Shown: positions 17,635 to 25,763 of the stretch, piece after piece
Layout: each line of letters starts with the position of its first letter
Position numbering within the stretch: the first letter of the stretch is position 1
Source of the DNA: Burkholderiaceae bacterium
Lineage (GTDB): Bacteria > Pseudomonadota > Gammaproteobacteria > Burkholderiales > Burkholderiaceae_C
Assembly: GCA_024235855.1 (NCBI GenBank)
Contig: JACKLN010000011.1
Location: 1-64,000, forward strand
DNA: 64,000 nucleotides
Reading direction: 5' to 3'
Program-made: the position numbers and the translations under genes
The notes under the pieces: generated by a model
Database searches by the model: none
What the model was told of the DNA's origin: nothing
What the model saw: only the letters and a program-made list of their open reading frames with translations

Positions 17635-18599
17635 CGCGACATCGGGCGGCGCGCGGCGAACCAGTCGCGCGCCGCCTGCACGTCGGCGGCGATGCCAGCC
17701 TGCAGCGCGTCCAGCGACGGATAGGGCCGCTCGTCGTGCAGCTTGTGCAGCAGGTCCACGGTGAGGCATCGGCCGTAGCCGGCATCGGCGCCCAGGCCGG
17801 ATGGCCAGTCGAGCACGTGGGTCTCCAGCAGCACGCGCCCGGCGTCTTCCACCGCCGGGCGAACGCCCAGGCTGGACACCGCCGGCAGCGGGTGCGCCGC
17901 CAGCCCGCGCACCTGTGACACGAAGATGCCCATCGCCGCCGGCCGCGGGTGGCCGAAGCGCTGGTTCAGCGTGCGAAAGCCGAGCTCGCGGCCCAGCTTG
18001 CGGCCGTGCAGCACGCGGCCGCTGATGGCATAGGGCCGGCCCAGCAGGTCGGCCGCACGCGCCATGTCGCCGGCGGCCAGGGCCTCGCGCACGGCCGAGC
18101 TGGACACGCGCAGCCCGTGCACCTCGTAGCTCTGCATGCGCGCCACGTCGAAGCCGCGCCGCGCGCCCTCGGCGTCCAGCAGCGCGTAGTCGCCGGCCCG
18201 GCGGGCGCCGAAACGGAAGTCGTCGCCCACCAGCACGTAGCGCGCGTCCAGCCGGCGGCACAGCACCTCGTCGATGAAGGCCAGCGGGCTCAGCGCCGCC
18301 AGGGCGGCGTCGAAGCGCATCACCATCACCTGCGCGACACCGCACCGGGCCAGTTCGGCCAGCTTGTCGCGCAGCGTGCCGATGCGTCGGGGCGCGGCAT
18401 CCGGCGTGCCGGCGCGTGCGGCAAAGAAGTCGCGCGGGTGCGGCTCGAACGTCAGCACCGCCGGCGGCAGGCCGCGGTGGCGCGCCTCGCTGGCCAGCAG
18501 CGCCAGCATGGCCTGGTGGCCGCGGTGCACGCCGTCGAAGCTGCCGATGGTCAGGGCACAAGGGCCCGGGGCCGCGCCCGGGCCGCGCAGGATCTTCAT
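17631..18599 (-). CDS. ribF: bifunctional riboflavin kinase / FMN adenylyltransferase
   Basis: The 322-residue enzyme converts riboflavin to FMN and then FAD. The N-terminal adenylyltransferase domain shows 'TIGSFDGVHRGHQAML' and 'FEPHPRDFF'; the C-terminal kinase domain spans about 185-310 with 'GRVLHGRKLGRELGFRTLN' and 'GIFVSQV'. Length is normal. Its last bases overlap the convergent lipoprotein stop (CTAG). In related genomes ribF directly precedes ileS. Confidence 0.96.
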   Translation of the reverse strand: MKILRGPGAAPGPCALTIGSFDGVHRGHQAMLALLASEARHRGLPPAVLTFEPHPRDFFAARAGTPDAAPRRIGTLRDKLAELARCGVAQVMVMRFDAALAALSPLAFIDEVLCRRLDARYVLVGDDFRFGARRAGDYALLDAEGARRGFDVARMQSYEVHGLRVSSSAVREALAAGDMARAADLLGRPYAISGRVLHGRKLGRELGFRTLNQRFGHPRPAAMGIFVSQVRGLAAHPLPAVSSLGVRPAVEDAGRVLLETHVLDWPSGLGADAGYGRCLTVDLLHKLHDERPYPSLDALQAGIAADVQAARDWFAARRPMSR

Positions 18600-18608
18600 G
18601 CGCCGGGA

Positions 18609-19736
18609 TTATCCCCGGCGCTGCGCGCGCAGCCGCCGGTACAGCAGCCCGCGCGAGACGCCCAGGCGGCGCGCGGCCGCCGCGATGTTGCCGCCGCAGT
18701 CGTCGAGCGTGCGCAGCACGTGCGCCTGGTCGTGTTCGGCCAGCGTCGACGCTGGCGTGGCTGCCGTGGCCGGTGGCTGAACCTCCGCCGTCGGCACGAC
18801 CGGCGCCGTGCCGCTGGCCAGGCGGGTGCGCAGCCACACCGTCAGCCCACCCGGCAGGTGCCGCACGGCTGGGGCCGGATGGGCGGACAGCGCCAGCAGG
18901 CCTTCCAGCCCCAGGCCGAACGCTGCTTCCGCGTCGCGCCCCACGGTGTCCTCGGGCAGCAGCTGTCGCGCGGCACCGTTGAGCCAATGCACCCGGCCGT
19001 CGTGGCCCACCGCGGCCAGTGCCTCCAGCGGCGTGCCCAGCACGGCCGGGCTGGCCTGGAACTGCAGCAGCAGCTGGTCACGGGCCTGGGCGACCAGCCA
19101 GCGGTTTTCCATGGCCGTGGCGTACAGGCCGACGATGGCGGCGGCGTCGAAACCGAACGGGCGGTTCTCGGTGGACAGGTCCAGCACCGCCACCAGCCGC
19201 CCGGCGGCGTCGCGCAGCGGCGCCGCGGCGCAGTGCATGCCTTGCACCATCTCGAAGTAGTGCTCGGCGCCGCTGACGGTGCAGGCCTGGCCGGTGTGCA
19301 CGACCATGCCCGGCGCGTTGGTGCCGATGGCGGCCTCGGCCAGGTTGACGCCCACGCGCGCAGCGGCGGGCATCACGAGTGCGTCGGCCAGCGCCTCGCC
19401 CTGGCTCACGTGCACGATGACGCCCTGGCTGTCGGTCAGCATCACGCGGCAGGCGGTGCCGCGCAGCGTGGTCTCCAGCTGCTCCAGTTCGCCGCGCACG
19501 GCCTCCAGCAGCGGGCGTGCACGCATCGCGGCGGTCTGCGCCCGCGCGGCCGACACGGGATCGAAGGCCACGACGTCCTGCGGCCGCCGACGGGCCGCCA
19601 GGCAGCGGTTCCAGGACTGGATCACCGCCTCGCCGACGAGACCCGACGGCCGCTGGCCCTCGTCGAAGAAGCGCTGGCGCGCGAGCTGGGTGCGCTGCGC
19701 GGCGGTGGCGAAGAAAGGCTGCGCGGGCAGGGACAT
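18609..19736 (-). CDS. AcoR-like GAF/PAS regulator with Fis-type HTH, no AAA+ domain
   Basis: The 375-residue regulator has an AcoR-type N-terminus and GAF domain (about 60-225, 'VGVNLAEAAIGTNAPGM'), a PAS-like segment (about 235-320) and a C-terminal Fis-type helix-turn-helix ('LDDCGGNIAAAARRLGVSRG'). The central AAA+ sigma-54 activation domain that normally lies between PAS and HTH is absent, with a proline/alanine linker in its place. So it cannot act as a classical sigma-54 activator. It is divergent from the PQQ alcohol dehydrogenase and probably controls it. The start at 19736 follows from the conserved N-terminus. Confidence 0.87.
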   Translation of the reverse strand: MSLPAQPFFATAAQRTQLARQRFFDEGQRPSGLVGEAVIQSWNRCLAARRRPQDVVAFDPVSAARAQTAAMRARPLLEAVRGELEQLETTLRGTACRVMLTDSQGVIVHVSQGEALADALVMPAAARVGVNLAEAAIGTNAPGMVVHTGQACTVSGAEHYFEMVQGMHCAAAPLRDAAGRLVAVLDLSTENRPFGFDAAAIVGLYATAMENRWLVAQARDQLLLQFQASPAVLGTPLEALAAVGHDGRVHWLNGAARQLLPEDTVGRDAEAAFGLGLEGLLALSAHPAPAVRHLPGGLTVWLRTRLASGTAPVVPTAEVQPPATAATPASTLAEHDQAHVLRTLDDCGGNIAAAARRLGVSRGLLYRRLRAQRRG

Positions 19737-19737
19737 G

Positions 19738-19754
19738 GGCACCGAATATGTGCC
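19738..19754. promoter_or_regulatory. inverted repeat in the regulator/dehydrogenase intergenic region
   Basis: GGCAC and GTGCC face each other across 7 bp between the divergent regulator and PQQ dehydrogenase genes. It is placed to act as an operator for the AcoR-like protein. No matching second copy was found, so this is a weak call. Confidence 0.3.
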
Positions 19755-19857
19755 GGCGCGGAACAGTCCGGCCCTAGGGAAAGCACCCGAGTTGATGAGG
19801 CCGGCCGGGCTGCCTACCCTTGCCGGCTCCCCCACTGCGAACATCCGGAGACAAACC

Positions 19858-21549
19858 ATGTCGCAACTCTTCATGCGAGGCGCTGCCGCGCTGGCGCTGT
19901 GTCTGGGCAGCTCGCTGGCCGGCGCGCAGGGCCAGGGCGAACTGCTGCGCGACGCCGCCACCCCCGGCGACGTGCTCACCTACGGCATGGGCTACGCCCA
20001 GCAGCGCCACTCGCCGCTCAAGCAGATCACGCCGCAGAACATCCAGCGCCTGGTGCCGGTGTGGAACCTGAGCCTCAACACGGCGGCCAACGCGTCGAAC
20101 CAGCCGCTGGTGGTGGGCGACACGATGTACGTGGCGACCGCCAACGACACCGTGGCCATCGATGCCGCCAGCGGCCGCCAGAAGTGGAAGGTGCCGGTGG
20201 AACTGCCGGCCGACATCAACGGCTACCTGTGCTGCGGCATCCACTCGCGCGGCATGGCGATCCTCGACGGCGTGCTCTACCGCACCACGCTCGATGCGCA
20301 CGTGATGGCCATCGACGCGAAGACCGGCAAGACGGTCTGGCGCGTGAAGGCCGCCGACTACAAGCAGGGCTACAGCATGACGCACGCCCCGCTGATCGCC
20401 GGCGGCGTGCTGATCACCGGCATCAGCGGCGGCGAGTACGGCACGCGCGGCTTCCTCAAGGGCTGGGACCTGAAGACCGGCGCCGAGAAGTGGCACCGCT
20501 GGACCACCGCCGCGCCCGGCGAGAAGGGCGGCGACACCTGGAAGCCGGGCCGCTACGAGCACGGCGGCGCACCGACCTGGCTGACCGGCAGCTACGACCC
20601 GCAGCTCGACCTCGTCTACTGGGGCACCGGCAACGGCGGCCCGTGGAACCCGGCCACGCGCGGCGGGGATGCGCTCTACATCTGCTCGGTGCTGGCCATC
20701 CGGCCGTCCACGGGCGAGATCGTCTGGCACTACCAGTTCTCGCCCGGCGACCCGTACGACTACGACGGCACCAACGAGCTGGTGCTGGCCGAACTGCCGA
20801 TAGGTGGGGCGTCCACGCCGGTGCTGATGCAGGCCAACCGCAACGGCTTCTTCTACGTGCTGGACCGCCGCAACGGCAAGTTGCTCAACGCCAGCCAGTT
20901 CGCCGCCAAGGTCAACTGGGCCAGCGGCATCGACCTCAAGACCGGCCGCCCCATCGACACGCCGATGACGGCCAAGGTCAAGCAGACCGAGGAAGCCACG
21001 GAGGCGGTGGAGGTCTGGCCCAGCGCCTTCGGCGGCAAGAACTGGATGCCGATGGCCTTCGACCCCGATCGCAAGCTCGCCTTCTTCAACACCGTCAACC
21101 TGGGCATGAGCGTCAAGTACGTCAAGCAGGACCGCCCGGGTGGCCCGAACTGGTACCTGGGGCTGGAGCTCGGCGGCTTCGCAGCGCCGGCCGACGGCAT
21201 GCGCGGCTCGGTGGTGGCCTGGGACCCGGTGGCGGGCAAGAAGGTCTGGGAGGTCAAGTCCAAGGCGCCCAACTGGGCCGGCATGTTGTCCACCGCCAGC
21301 GGCCTGGTGTTCACGGGCGCGCAGACCGGCGAGTTCATGGCCTTCGACGCCGCCAGCGGCAAGAAGCTGTGGCAGTTCCAGACCGGCTCGGGCATCAGCG
21401 GCCTGCCGATTGCCTGGGAACGCAACGGTCGGCAGTACATCACCGTGCTCAGCGGCTCGTCCACCGTCTACGGCGCGCTGGCCGGTGACCCGGAACTGGC
21501 CAACATGCCCGCCGGCAGTTCGGTGTGGACCTTCGCGCTGCTGCCCTGA
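19858..21549 (+). CDS. PQQ-dependent alcohol dehydrogenase, lanthanide-type signature
   Basis: The 563-residue periplasmic quinoprotein oxidises alcohols to aldehydes using PQQ and passes electrons to cytochrome c. A signal peptide ends near residue 22. The adjacent cysteines C125-C126 form the vicinal disulfide that stacks on PQQ. Repeated 'DAASGRQKWKVPV'-type tryptophan-docking blades are visible. The catalytic region reads D301-Y-D303-G-T-N-E; the second Asp is the residue reported to coordinate lanthanides in XoxF-type enzymes, while calcium enzymes carry Ala, Ser or Thr there. The substrate may be ethanol, methanol or a larger alcohol. The next gene, a cytochrome c, overlaps it by one base. 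Confidence 0.9.
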   Translation: MSQLFMRGAAALALCLGSSLAGAQGQGELLRDAATPGDVLTYGMGYAQQRHSPLKQITPQNIQRLVPVWNLSLNTAANASNQPLVVGDTMYVATANDTVAIDAASGRQKWKVPVELPADINGYLCCGIHSRGMAILDGVLYRTTLDAHVMAIDAKTGKTVWRVKAADYKQGYSMTHAPLIAGGVLITGISGGEYGTRGFLKGWDLKTGAEKWHRWTTAAPGEKGGDTWKPGRYEHGGAPTWLTGSYDPQLDLVYWGTGNGGPWNPATRGGDALYICSVLAIRPSTGEIVWHYQFSPGDPYDYDGTNELVLAELPIGGASTPVLMQANRNGFFYVLDRRNGKLLNASQFAAKVNWASGIDLKTGRPIDTPMTAKVKQTEEATEAVEVWPSAFGGKNWMPMAFDPDRKLAFFNTVNLGMSVKYVKQDRPGGPNWYLGLELGGFAAPADGMRGSVVAWDPVAGKKVWEVKSKAPNWAGMLSTASGLVFTGAQTGEFMAFDAASGKKLWQFQTGSGISGLPIAWERNGRQYITVLSGSSTVYGALAGDPELANMPAGSSVWTFALLP

Positions 21550-21920
21550 TGCGGCGGGGCGTGTTCCTGGGGGTGGCCCTGGCAGCCACCCTGCTGGCGA
21601 TGCCGGCCGCACGGGCCGACGATGCGCTCACGCCGGAGGCCGGGCGCAAGGCCTACACCGGCTTCTGCGCCCGCTGCCACGGCCTGAACCTGGTGGTTTC
21701 CGGCGGCGGCGCCTTCGACCTGCGGCGCTTTCCGGCCGACGACAAGGCGCGCTTCCTGCACAGCGTCAACAAGGGCCTGCGGGCGATGCCGGCCTGGGAG
21801 GGCATCGCCAAGCCGGTGCAGATCGAGGCGATCTGGCGCTACATCGGCAGCGTCAACGGCTGGCCGCCCGAGGCCATGGCCGGCGCCGAGAACACGGCGG
21901 GGTCCAGCCAGGCCCAGTGA
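21549..21920 (+). CDS. periplasmic cytochrome c, partner of the alcohol dehydrogenase
   Basis: The 123-residue mono-heme cytochrome has a signal peptide (cleavage after about Ala23) and the heme motif C40-A-R-C43-H44. A methionine near 'GLRAMPAW' is a probable axial ligand. The start at 21549 overlaps the dehydrogenase stop as TGATG, so the two proteins are coupled and the cytochrome is the likely electron acceptor, comparable to XoxG or the ethanol-type cytochrome c550. Its 3' end overlaps the convergent pseudouridine synthase gene by 82 bp. Confidence 0.9.
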   Translation: MRRGVFLGVALAATLLAMPAARADDALTPEAGRKAYTGFCARCHGLNLVVSGGGAFDLRRFPADDKARFLHSVNKGLRAMPAWEGIAKPVQIEAIWRYIGSVNGWPPEAMAGAENTAGSSQAQ

Positions 21921-22564
21921 CCGGGCGCCAGCGCGCCCAGCGTCAGCGGCCCGAAGGCGCTGCGGTGCAGCGCCTCCACGCGGTTGCCCGCGGCGGCCAC
22001 CATCCGCTTGACCTGGTGGTACTTGCCCTCGGTGAGTACCAGGCGAAGGGTGCGCTCGCCGGTGGCTTCCACCGCCGCGGCGCGCACCGGTGCCGGGTCG
22101 TCGTCGAGCACCACGCCGTCGCGCAGCGCCTGCAGCTGCGTGGCGTCCACCGGATGCTTGGCCGTGACCTCGTAGACCTTGGGCACGTGGTGCTTGGGCG
22201 ACGTCAGGCGGTGGATCAGCGCGCCGTCGTCGGTCAGCAGCAGCAGGCCGGTGGTGTCGGCGTCCAGCCTCCCCACCGGCTGCACGCCACGGCGCTGCAA
22301 CGGCGCCGGCAGCAGGCCCATCACGCTGGGGTGGTGGCGCGGCTTCTGGCTGCATTCGTAACCCGCGGGCTTGTGCAGCATCAGCAGCGCCTTGGCGTGC
22401 ACCGGCCAGCGCACGCCGTCGACCTCGACCTCGGTGGTGTCGGTGTCGGCGAACGGGTCGTCGACCACGTCTCCGCCGACCCGGACGCGGCCGGCCAGCA
22501 CCAGCCCCTCGCATTCGCGGCGGGCGCCGAAACCTTGGCTGAAGAGCAGTCGGGCGAGTTGCAC
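21839..22564 (-). CDS. 16S/23S rRNA pseudouridine synthase, RsuA family
   Basis: The 241-residue enzyme has an N-terminal S4 RNA-binding domain (about 1-55) followed by the RsuA-type catalytic domain with 'GRLDADTTGLLLLTDDG', where the aspartate after L is catalytic. It probably modifies U516 of 16S rRNA, but RluE or RluF-type targets cannot be excluded. The C-terminus overlaps the cytochrome gene on the opposite strand by 82 bp. It begins 33 bp from the divergent aminotransferase. Confidence 0.88.
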   Translation of the reverse strand: MQLARLLFSQGFGARRECEGLVLAGRVRVGGDVVDDPFADTDTTEVEVDGVRWPVHAKALLMLHKPAGYECSQKPRHHPSVMGLLPAPLQRRGVQPVGRLDADTTGLLLLTDDGALIHRLTSPKHHVPKVYEVTAKHPVDATQLQALRDGVVLDDDPAPVRAAAVEATGERTLRLVLTEGKYHQVKRMVAAAGNRVEALHRSAFGPLTLGALAPGHWAWLDPAVFSAPAMASGGQPLTLPM

Positions 22565-22596
22565 ACGGCGATTGTCGCCGCCGTAGCATCCGCGGC

Positions 22597-23829
22597 ATGA
22601 CCGAGCACCTTCCTGGCCTGCGCTTCCTGCACTCCCCAGGCCCCACGCACCTGCCCGACGCGGTGCTGGCCGCCATGGCGCGCCAACCCATGGACCTGGC
22701 CGACCCGCGCGTGGCCGCCACGCTGGCCGCCTGCGAAGCCGGCGTGCGCCGGCTCGCCGGCACGGCGGCGGCCCAGCCCGTCTTCTTCATCGCCAACGGC
22801 CATGGCGCCTGGGAAGCCGTGGTGCAGAACCTGCTCGCGCCCGACGCGCTGGCGCTGGTGCCGGGCACCGGCCATTTCAGCGAGAGCTGGGCGCGCCAGA
22901 CCGAGGCCCTGGGCCGCGGTGTGGTGCGTACGCCGTGGGTGGAAGGCCAGCCGATGGACGTCGACGCCGTCGAGGCGGCGCTCCGCGCCGACCTGTCCGG
23001 CGGTCGGCACCGCATCGCTGCGGTGTTCATGGTGCACACCGACACCGCCAGCGGCACCACCCACGACATCGACGCCGTGCGCGCTGCCATGGACGCCGCC
23101 GGCCACCCGGCGCTGCTGGTGGTGGACGCCGTGGCCTCGCTGGGCGCGGCACCGCTGGCGATGGACGCGCAGCGCATCGACGTGCTGGTGGGCGCGTCGC
23201 AGAAGGGCCTGATGCTGCCGCCGGGCGTGGGCTTCACGCTGGTGAACGCGGCGGCGATGGCGGTGGCCGCGGCCAACCCGACGCCGCGCTTCTACTGGGA
23301 CTGGGTGCTGCGCGTGGGCGACATGCCCTACCAGAAGTTCTGCGGCACGCCGCCGCTGACGCTGATGGCCGGCATGGAAGCCGGGCTGGCCCTGCTGTTC
23401 GCCGAAGGCCTGAATGCCGTCTTCGCCCGTCACCTTCGGCTGGCCGGCGCGGTGCACGCGGCCGTGGCGGCGTGGGCCGGCGGCGGCGCGCTGGACTTCT
23501 TCTGCAGCGTGCCGGCCGCGCGCTCGGTGTCGGTCACGGCCATCGCCACCGCACCGGGCGTGGACGCCGACGCCATCCGCCGCACGGCGCGCGAGGCCTT
23601 CGACGTGTCCATCGCCGGCGGCCTGGGCCCGCTGGCAGGGCGTGTGTTCCGCATCGGCCACCTGGGCGATCTCAGTGCGCCCATGGTGCTGGGGGCGCTG
23701 GGCGGTGTGCAGGCGGCGCTGCAGCAGCTGCGCATCCCGATCGGCCGGGATGGCGTGGCGGCGGCGGTGGACTATCTCGCGCTGGACAGCGCGCGTGCCA
23801 CTTCCGGCACCAGCGGCGAGCCGCGGTAG
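22597..23829 (+). CDS. class V aminotransferase (alanine/serine-glyoxylate type)
   Basis: The 410-residue PLP enzyme resembles alanine- or serine-glyoxylate aminotransferases. The opening 'SPGPTHLPDAVLAAM' is typical, the PLP-lysine is K203 in 'GASQKGLMLPPG', and the preceding 'VVDAVASLGAAP' supplies the cofactor-binding Asp. In an organism with RuBisCO it could recycle photorespiratory glyoxylate to glycine, but that is inference. The last 58 bp overlap the convergent pyrD. Confidence 0.86.
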   Translation: MTEHLPGLRFLHSPGPTHLPDAVLAAMARQPMDLADPRVAATLAACEAGVRRLAGTAAAQPVFFIANGHGAWEAVVQNLLAPDALALVPGTGHFSESWARQTEALGRGVVRTPWVEGQPMDVDAVEAALRADLSGGRHRIAAVFMVHTDTASGTTHDIDAVRAAMDAAGHPALLVVDAVASLGAAPLAMDAQRIDVLVGASQKGLMLPPGVGFTLVNAAAMAVAAANPTPRFYWDWVLRVGDMPYQKFCGTPPLTLMAGMEAGLALLFAEGLNAVFARHLRLAGAVHAAVAAWAGGGALDFFCSVPAARSVSVTAIATAPGVDADAIRRTAREAFDVSIAGGLGPLAGRVFRIGHLGDLSAPMVLGALGGVQAALQQLRIPIGRDGVAAAVDYLALDSARATSGTSGEPR

Positions 23830-24815
23830 ATCAGCCCGGTGTAGACCTGCACCAGGTCCGCGCCGGCGGTGATCTTGGCCTGCGCGTCGGCGCCGGAGAG
23901 CACACCGCCGACGCCGATGATCGGATAGTCCGACCCCAGCGCCGCGCGCAGCGCGCGGATCACGCGGTTGCTGGGCTCGAGCACCGGCGCGCCCGACAGC
24001 CCTCCGGCTTCATCCGCATGCGGCAGGCCGGCCACCGCGTCGCGCGCGATGGTGGTGTTGGTGGCGATGACGCCGTCGATGCCGTGGCGCTGCAGCGTGA
24101 CGGCGATCAGCGCGATCTGCGCGTCGTCCAGGTCGGGCGCGATCTTCAGGAACATCGGCACGCGGCGGCCGAACTTGTCGGCCAGCACTTCGCGCCGCGC
24201 CACCAGCGCGCCCAGCAGCGCGTCCAGCGCCTCGTCGGATTGCAGCGCGCGCAGGTTCTTCGTGTTCGGGCTGGAGATGTTGACGGTGACGTAGTCGGCG
24301 TGCGCGTACACGCCGTCCAGGCACGCCAGGTAGTCGTCGGCCGCGCGCTCGATGGGCGTGGCCGCGTTCTTGCCGATGTTCAGCCCCACCAGGCCGCCGG
24401 CGGCGCGGAAGCTGCGCGCGCGGCGCACGTTGGCCAGGAAGGCGTCCAGGCCCTCGTTGTTGAAGCCCAGGCGGTTGATCAGCGCGCGCTTCGCCGGCAG
24501 GCGGAACATGCGTGGCTTGGGGTTGCCGGGCTGTGCCTTGGGCGTGACGGTGCCCACCTCGATGAAGCCGAAGCCCATGGCGCCCAGGCCGTCGATGCAG
24601 CGGCCGTTCTTGTCCAGGCCGGCGGCCAGGCCCACGCGGTTGGGGAAACGCAGGCCGGCCACCGTGACCGGGTCGCTGACCCGGGTCTGCGACCACAGAC
24701 ACTGCAGCGGCGTGTTCTGCAGCCGCGCGATCGCGTCCAGCGTCAGCTCGTGGGCCGGCTCGGGGTCCAGCCCGAACAGGAAGGGGCGCGTCAGCGCGTA
24801 GGGGATCAGGGCCAT
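23772..24815 (-). CDS. pyrD: dihydroorotate dehydrogenase (quinone), class 2
   Basis: The 347-residue FMN enzyme oxidises dihydroorotate to orotate in pyrimidine synthesis, passing electrons to ubiquinone at the inner membrane. Features are the N-terminal amphipathic helix, 'NRVGLAAGLDKNG', the catalytic serine loop 'NISSPNTKNLR' and 'IGVGGVLSGADAQAKI'. The start is at 24815, 33 bp from the divergent rpiA. The 3' end overlaps the aminotransferase gene by 58 bp. Confidence 0.96.
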   Translation of the reverse strand: MALIPYALTRPFLFGLDPEPAHELTLDAIARLQNTPLQCLWSQTRVSDPVTVAGLRFPNRVGLAAGLDKNGRCIDGLGAMGFGFIEVGTVTPKAQPGNPKPRMFRLPAKRALINRLGFNNEGLDAFLANVRRARSFRAAGGLVGLNIGKNAATPIERAADDYLACLDGVYAHADYVTVNISSPNTKNLRALQSDEALDALLGALVARREVLADKFGRRVPMFLKIAPDLDDAQIALIAVTLQRHGIDGVIATNTTIARDAVAGLPHADEAGGLSGAPVLEPSNRVIRALRAALGSDYPIIGVGGVLSGADAQAKITAGADLVQVYTGLIYRGSPLVPEVARALSSAR

Positions 24816-24848
24816 GGGCCGGGATTGTGGCCGACCGATAATCCGCCC

Positions 24849-25508
24849 ATGACACAGGACGAACTGAAGCAGCTGGTCGCCCAGGCGGCCGTGGCCCACG
24901 TGGTCGAGGGTGCCTGGCTGGGCGTGGGCACTGGCAGCACGGTGAACCTGTTCATCGACGCGCTGGCGGCCTCGGGCAAGCGCATCCGCGGCGCGGTCAG
25001 CAGCAGCGAGGCCAGCACCGCACGACTGCGTGGCCATGGCATCGAGGTGGTGGACGCCGCGTCGGTGGACCGGCTGCCGGTCTACGTCGACGGCGCCGAC
25101 GAGATCGACGGCCGCGGCCACATGATCAAGGGCGGCGGCGCGGCGCTGACCCGCGAGAAGATCGTCGCCGACCTCGCCGACCGCTTCGTCTGCATCGCCG
25201 ACGAGTCCAAGCTGGTGGAGGTGCTGGGCCGCTTTCCGCTGCCGGTGGAGGTGATCCCGATGGCCGCGCCGCAGGTGGCACGGCGCTTCGCGGCGCTGGG
25301 CGGCCAGGCCTCGCTGCGCGTGGGCGTGCTCACCGACAACGGCCACCCGATCCTCGACGTGCGCGGCCTGCGCATCGCCGACCCGCTGGCGATGGAGGCC
25401 GAAGTCAACCAGTGGCCCGGCGTGGTGACGGTGGGCATCTTCGCGCGCCACCGCGCCAAACTCGCGCTGCTGGGCACGCCGCAGGGCGTTCGCACGCTGG
25501 ATTTCTGA
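24849..25508 (+). CDS. rpiA: ribose-5-phosphate isomerase A
   Basis: The 219-residue enzyme interconverts ribose 5-phosphate and ribulose 5-phosphate in the pentose phosphate and Calvin cycles. The phosphate-binding 'GVGTGSTVNLFI', the 'VDGADEID' motif and 'KGGGAALTREKI' with the catalytic glutamate are all present. Length is normal. It lies outside the cbb operon. Confidence 0.97.
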   Translation: MTQDELKQLVAQAAVAHVVEGAWLGVGTGSTVNLFIDALAASGKRIRGAVSSSEASTARLRGHGIEVVDAASVDRLPVYVDGADEIDGRGHMIKGGGAALTREKIVADLADRFVCIADESKLVEVLGRFPLPVEVIPMAAPQVARRFAALGGQASLRVGVLTDNGHPILDVRGLRIADPLAMEAEVNQWPGVVTVGIFARHRAKLALLGTPQGVRTLDF

Positions 25509-25544
25509 TCTATCCTCCCTCTTCACTTGCTCCAAGGAGATCCA

Positions 25545-25763
25545 TTGGCCAAGCCCAACTACTCGTTCGAAAAGCGTCAGCGCGAACTCGCCAAGAAGAA
25601 GAAGAAGGAAGAGAAGGCCGCCAGCAAGGCCGCCGCGAAGGCGGCCGGCCACGGCGATGACGAAATGAACCCGAACGAGGCAGCGGCGGCCCTGGCGCAG
25701 GACGAAAGCGGCGACGCCGACTACGCCGCACCGGCCGACGAGGCGCCGGCGCCGCGCGGCTGA
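25545..25763 (+). CDS. small lysine-rich conserved protein
   Basis: The 72-residue product begins at a TTG codon. This start is set by an AAGGAGA box at 25534-25540, five bases upstream; an earlier TTG at 25527 would place the box inside the gene. The first half is very basic ('SFEKRQRELAKKKKKEEK'), the second half acidic and alanine-rich. I believe similar small proteins are widespread in Burkholderiales but know no function. The end abuts the convergent mnmC with no gap. Confidence 0.65.
   Translation: MAKPNYSFEKRQRELAKKKKKEEKAASKAAAKAAGHGDDEMNPNEAAAALAQDESGDADYAAPADEAPAPRG

Noticed and set aside
19737..19857. Sigma-54 promoter upstream of the alcohol dehydrogenase
   Set aside because: No TGGCAC-N5-TTGC type match with correct spacing was found, in line with the missing AAA+ domain of the regulator.
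17949..21488. A 1179-codon open frame on the plus strand
   Set aside because: It runs antisense to ribF and the AcoR-like regulator and out of frame through the alcohol dehydrogenase. Its Arg/His/Gln-rich text has no domain, which is typical of shadows in G+C-rich DNA.
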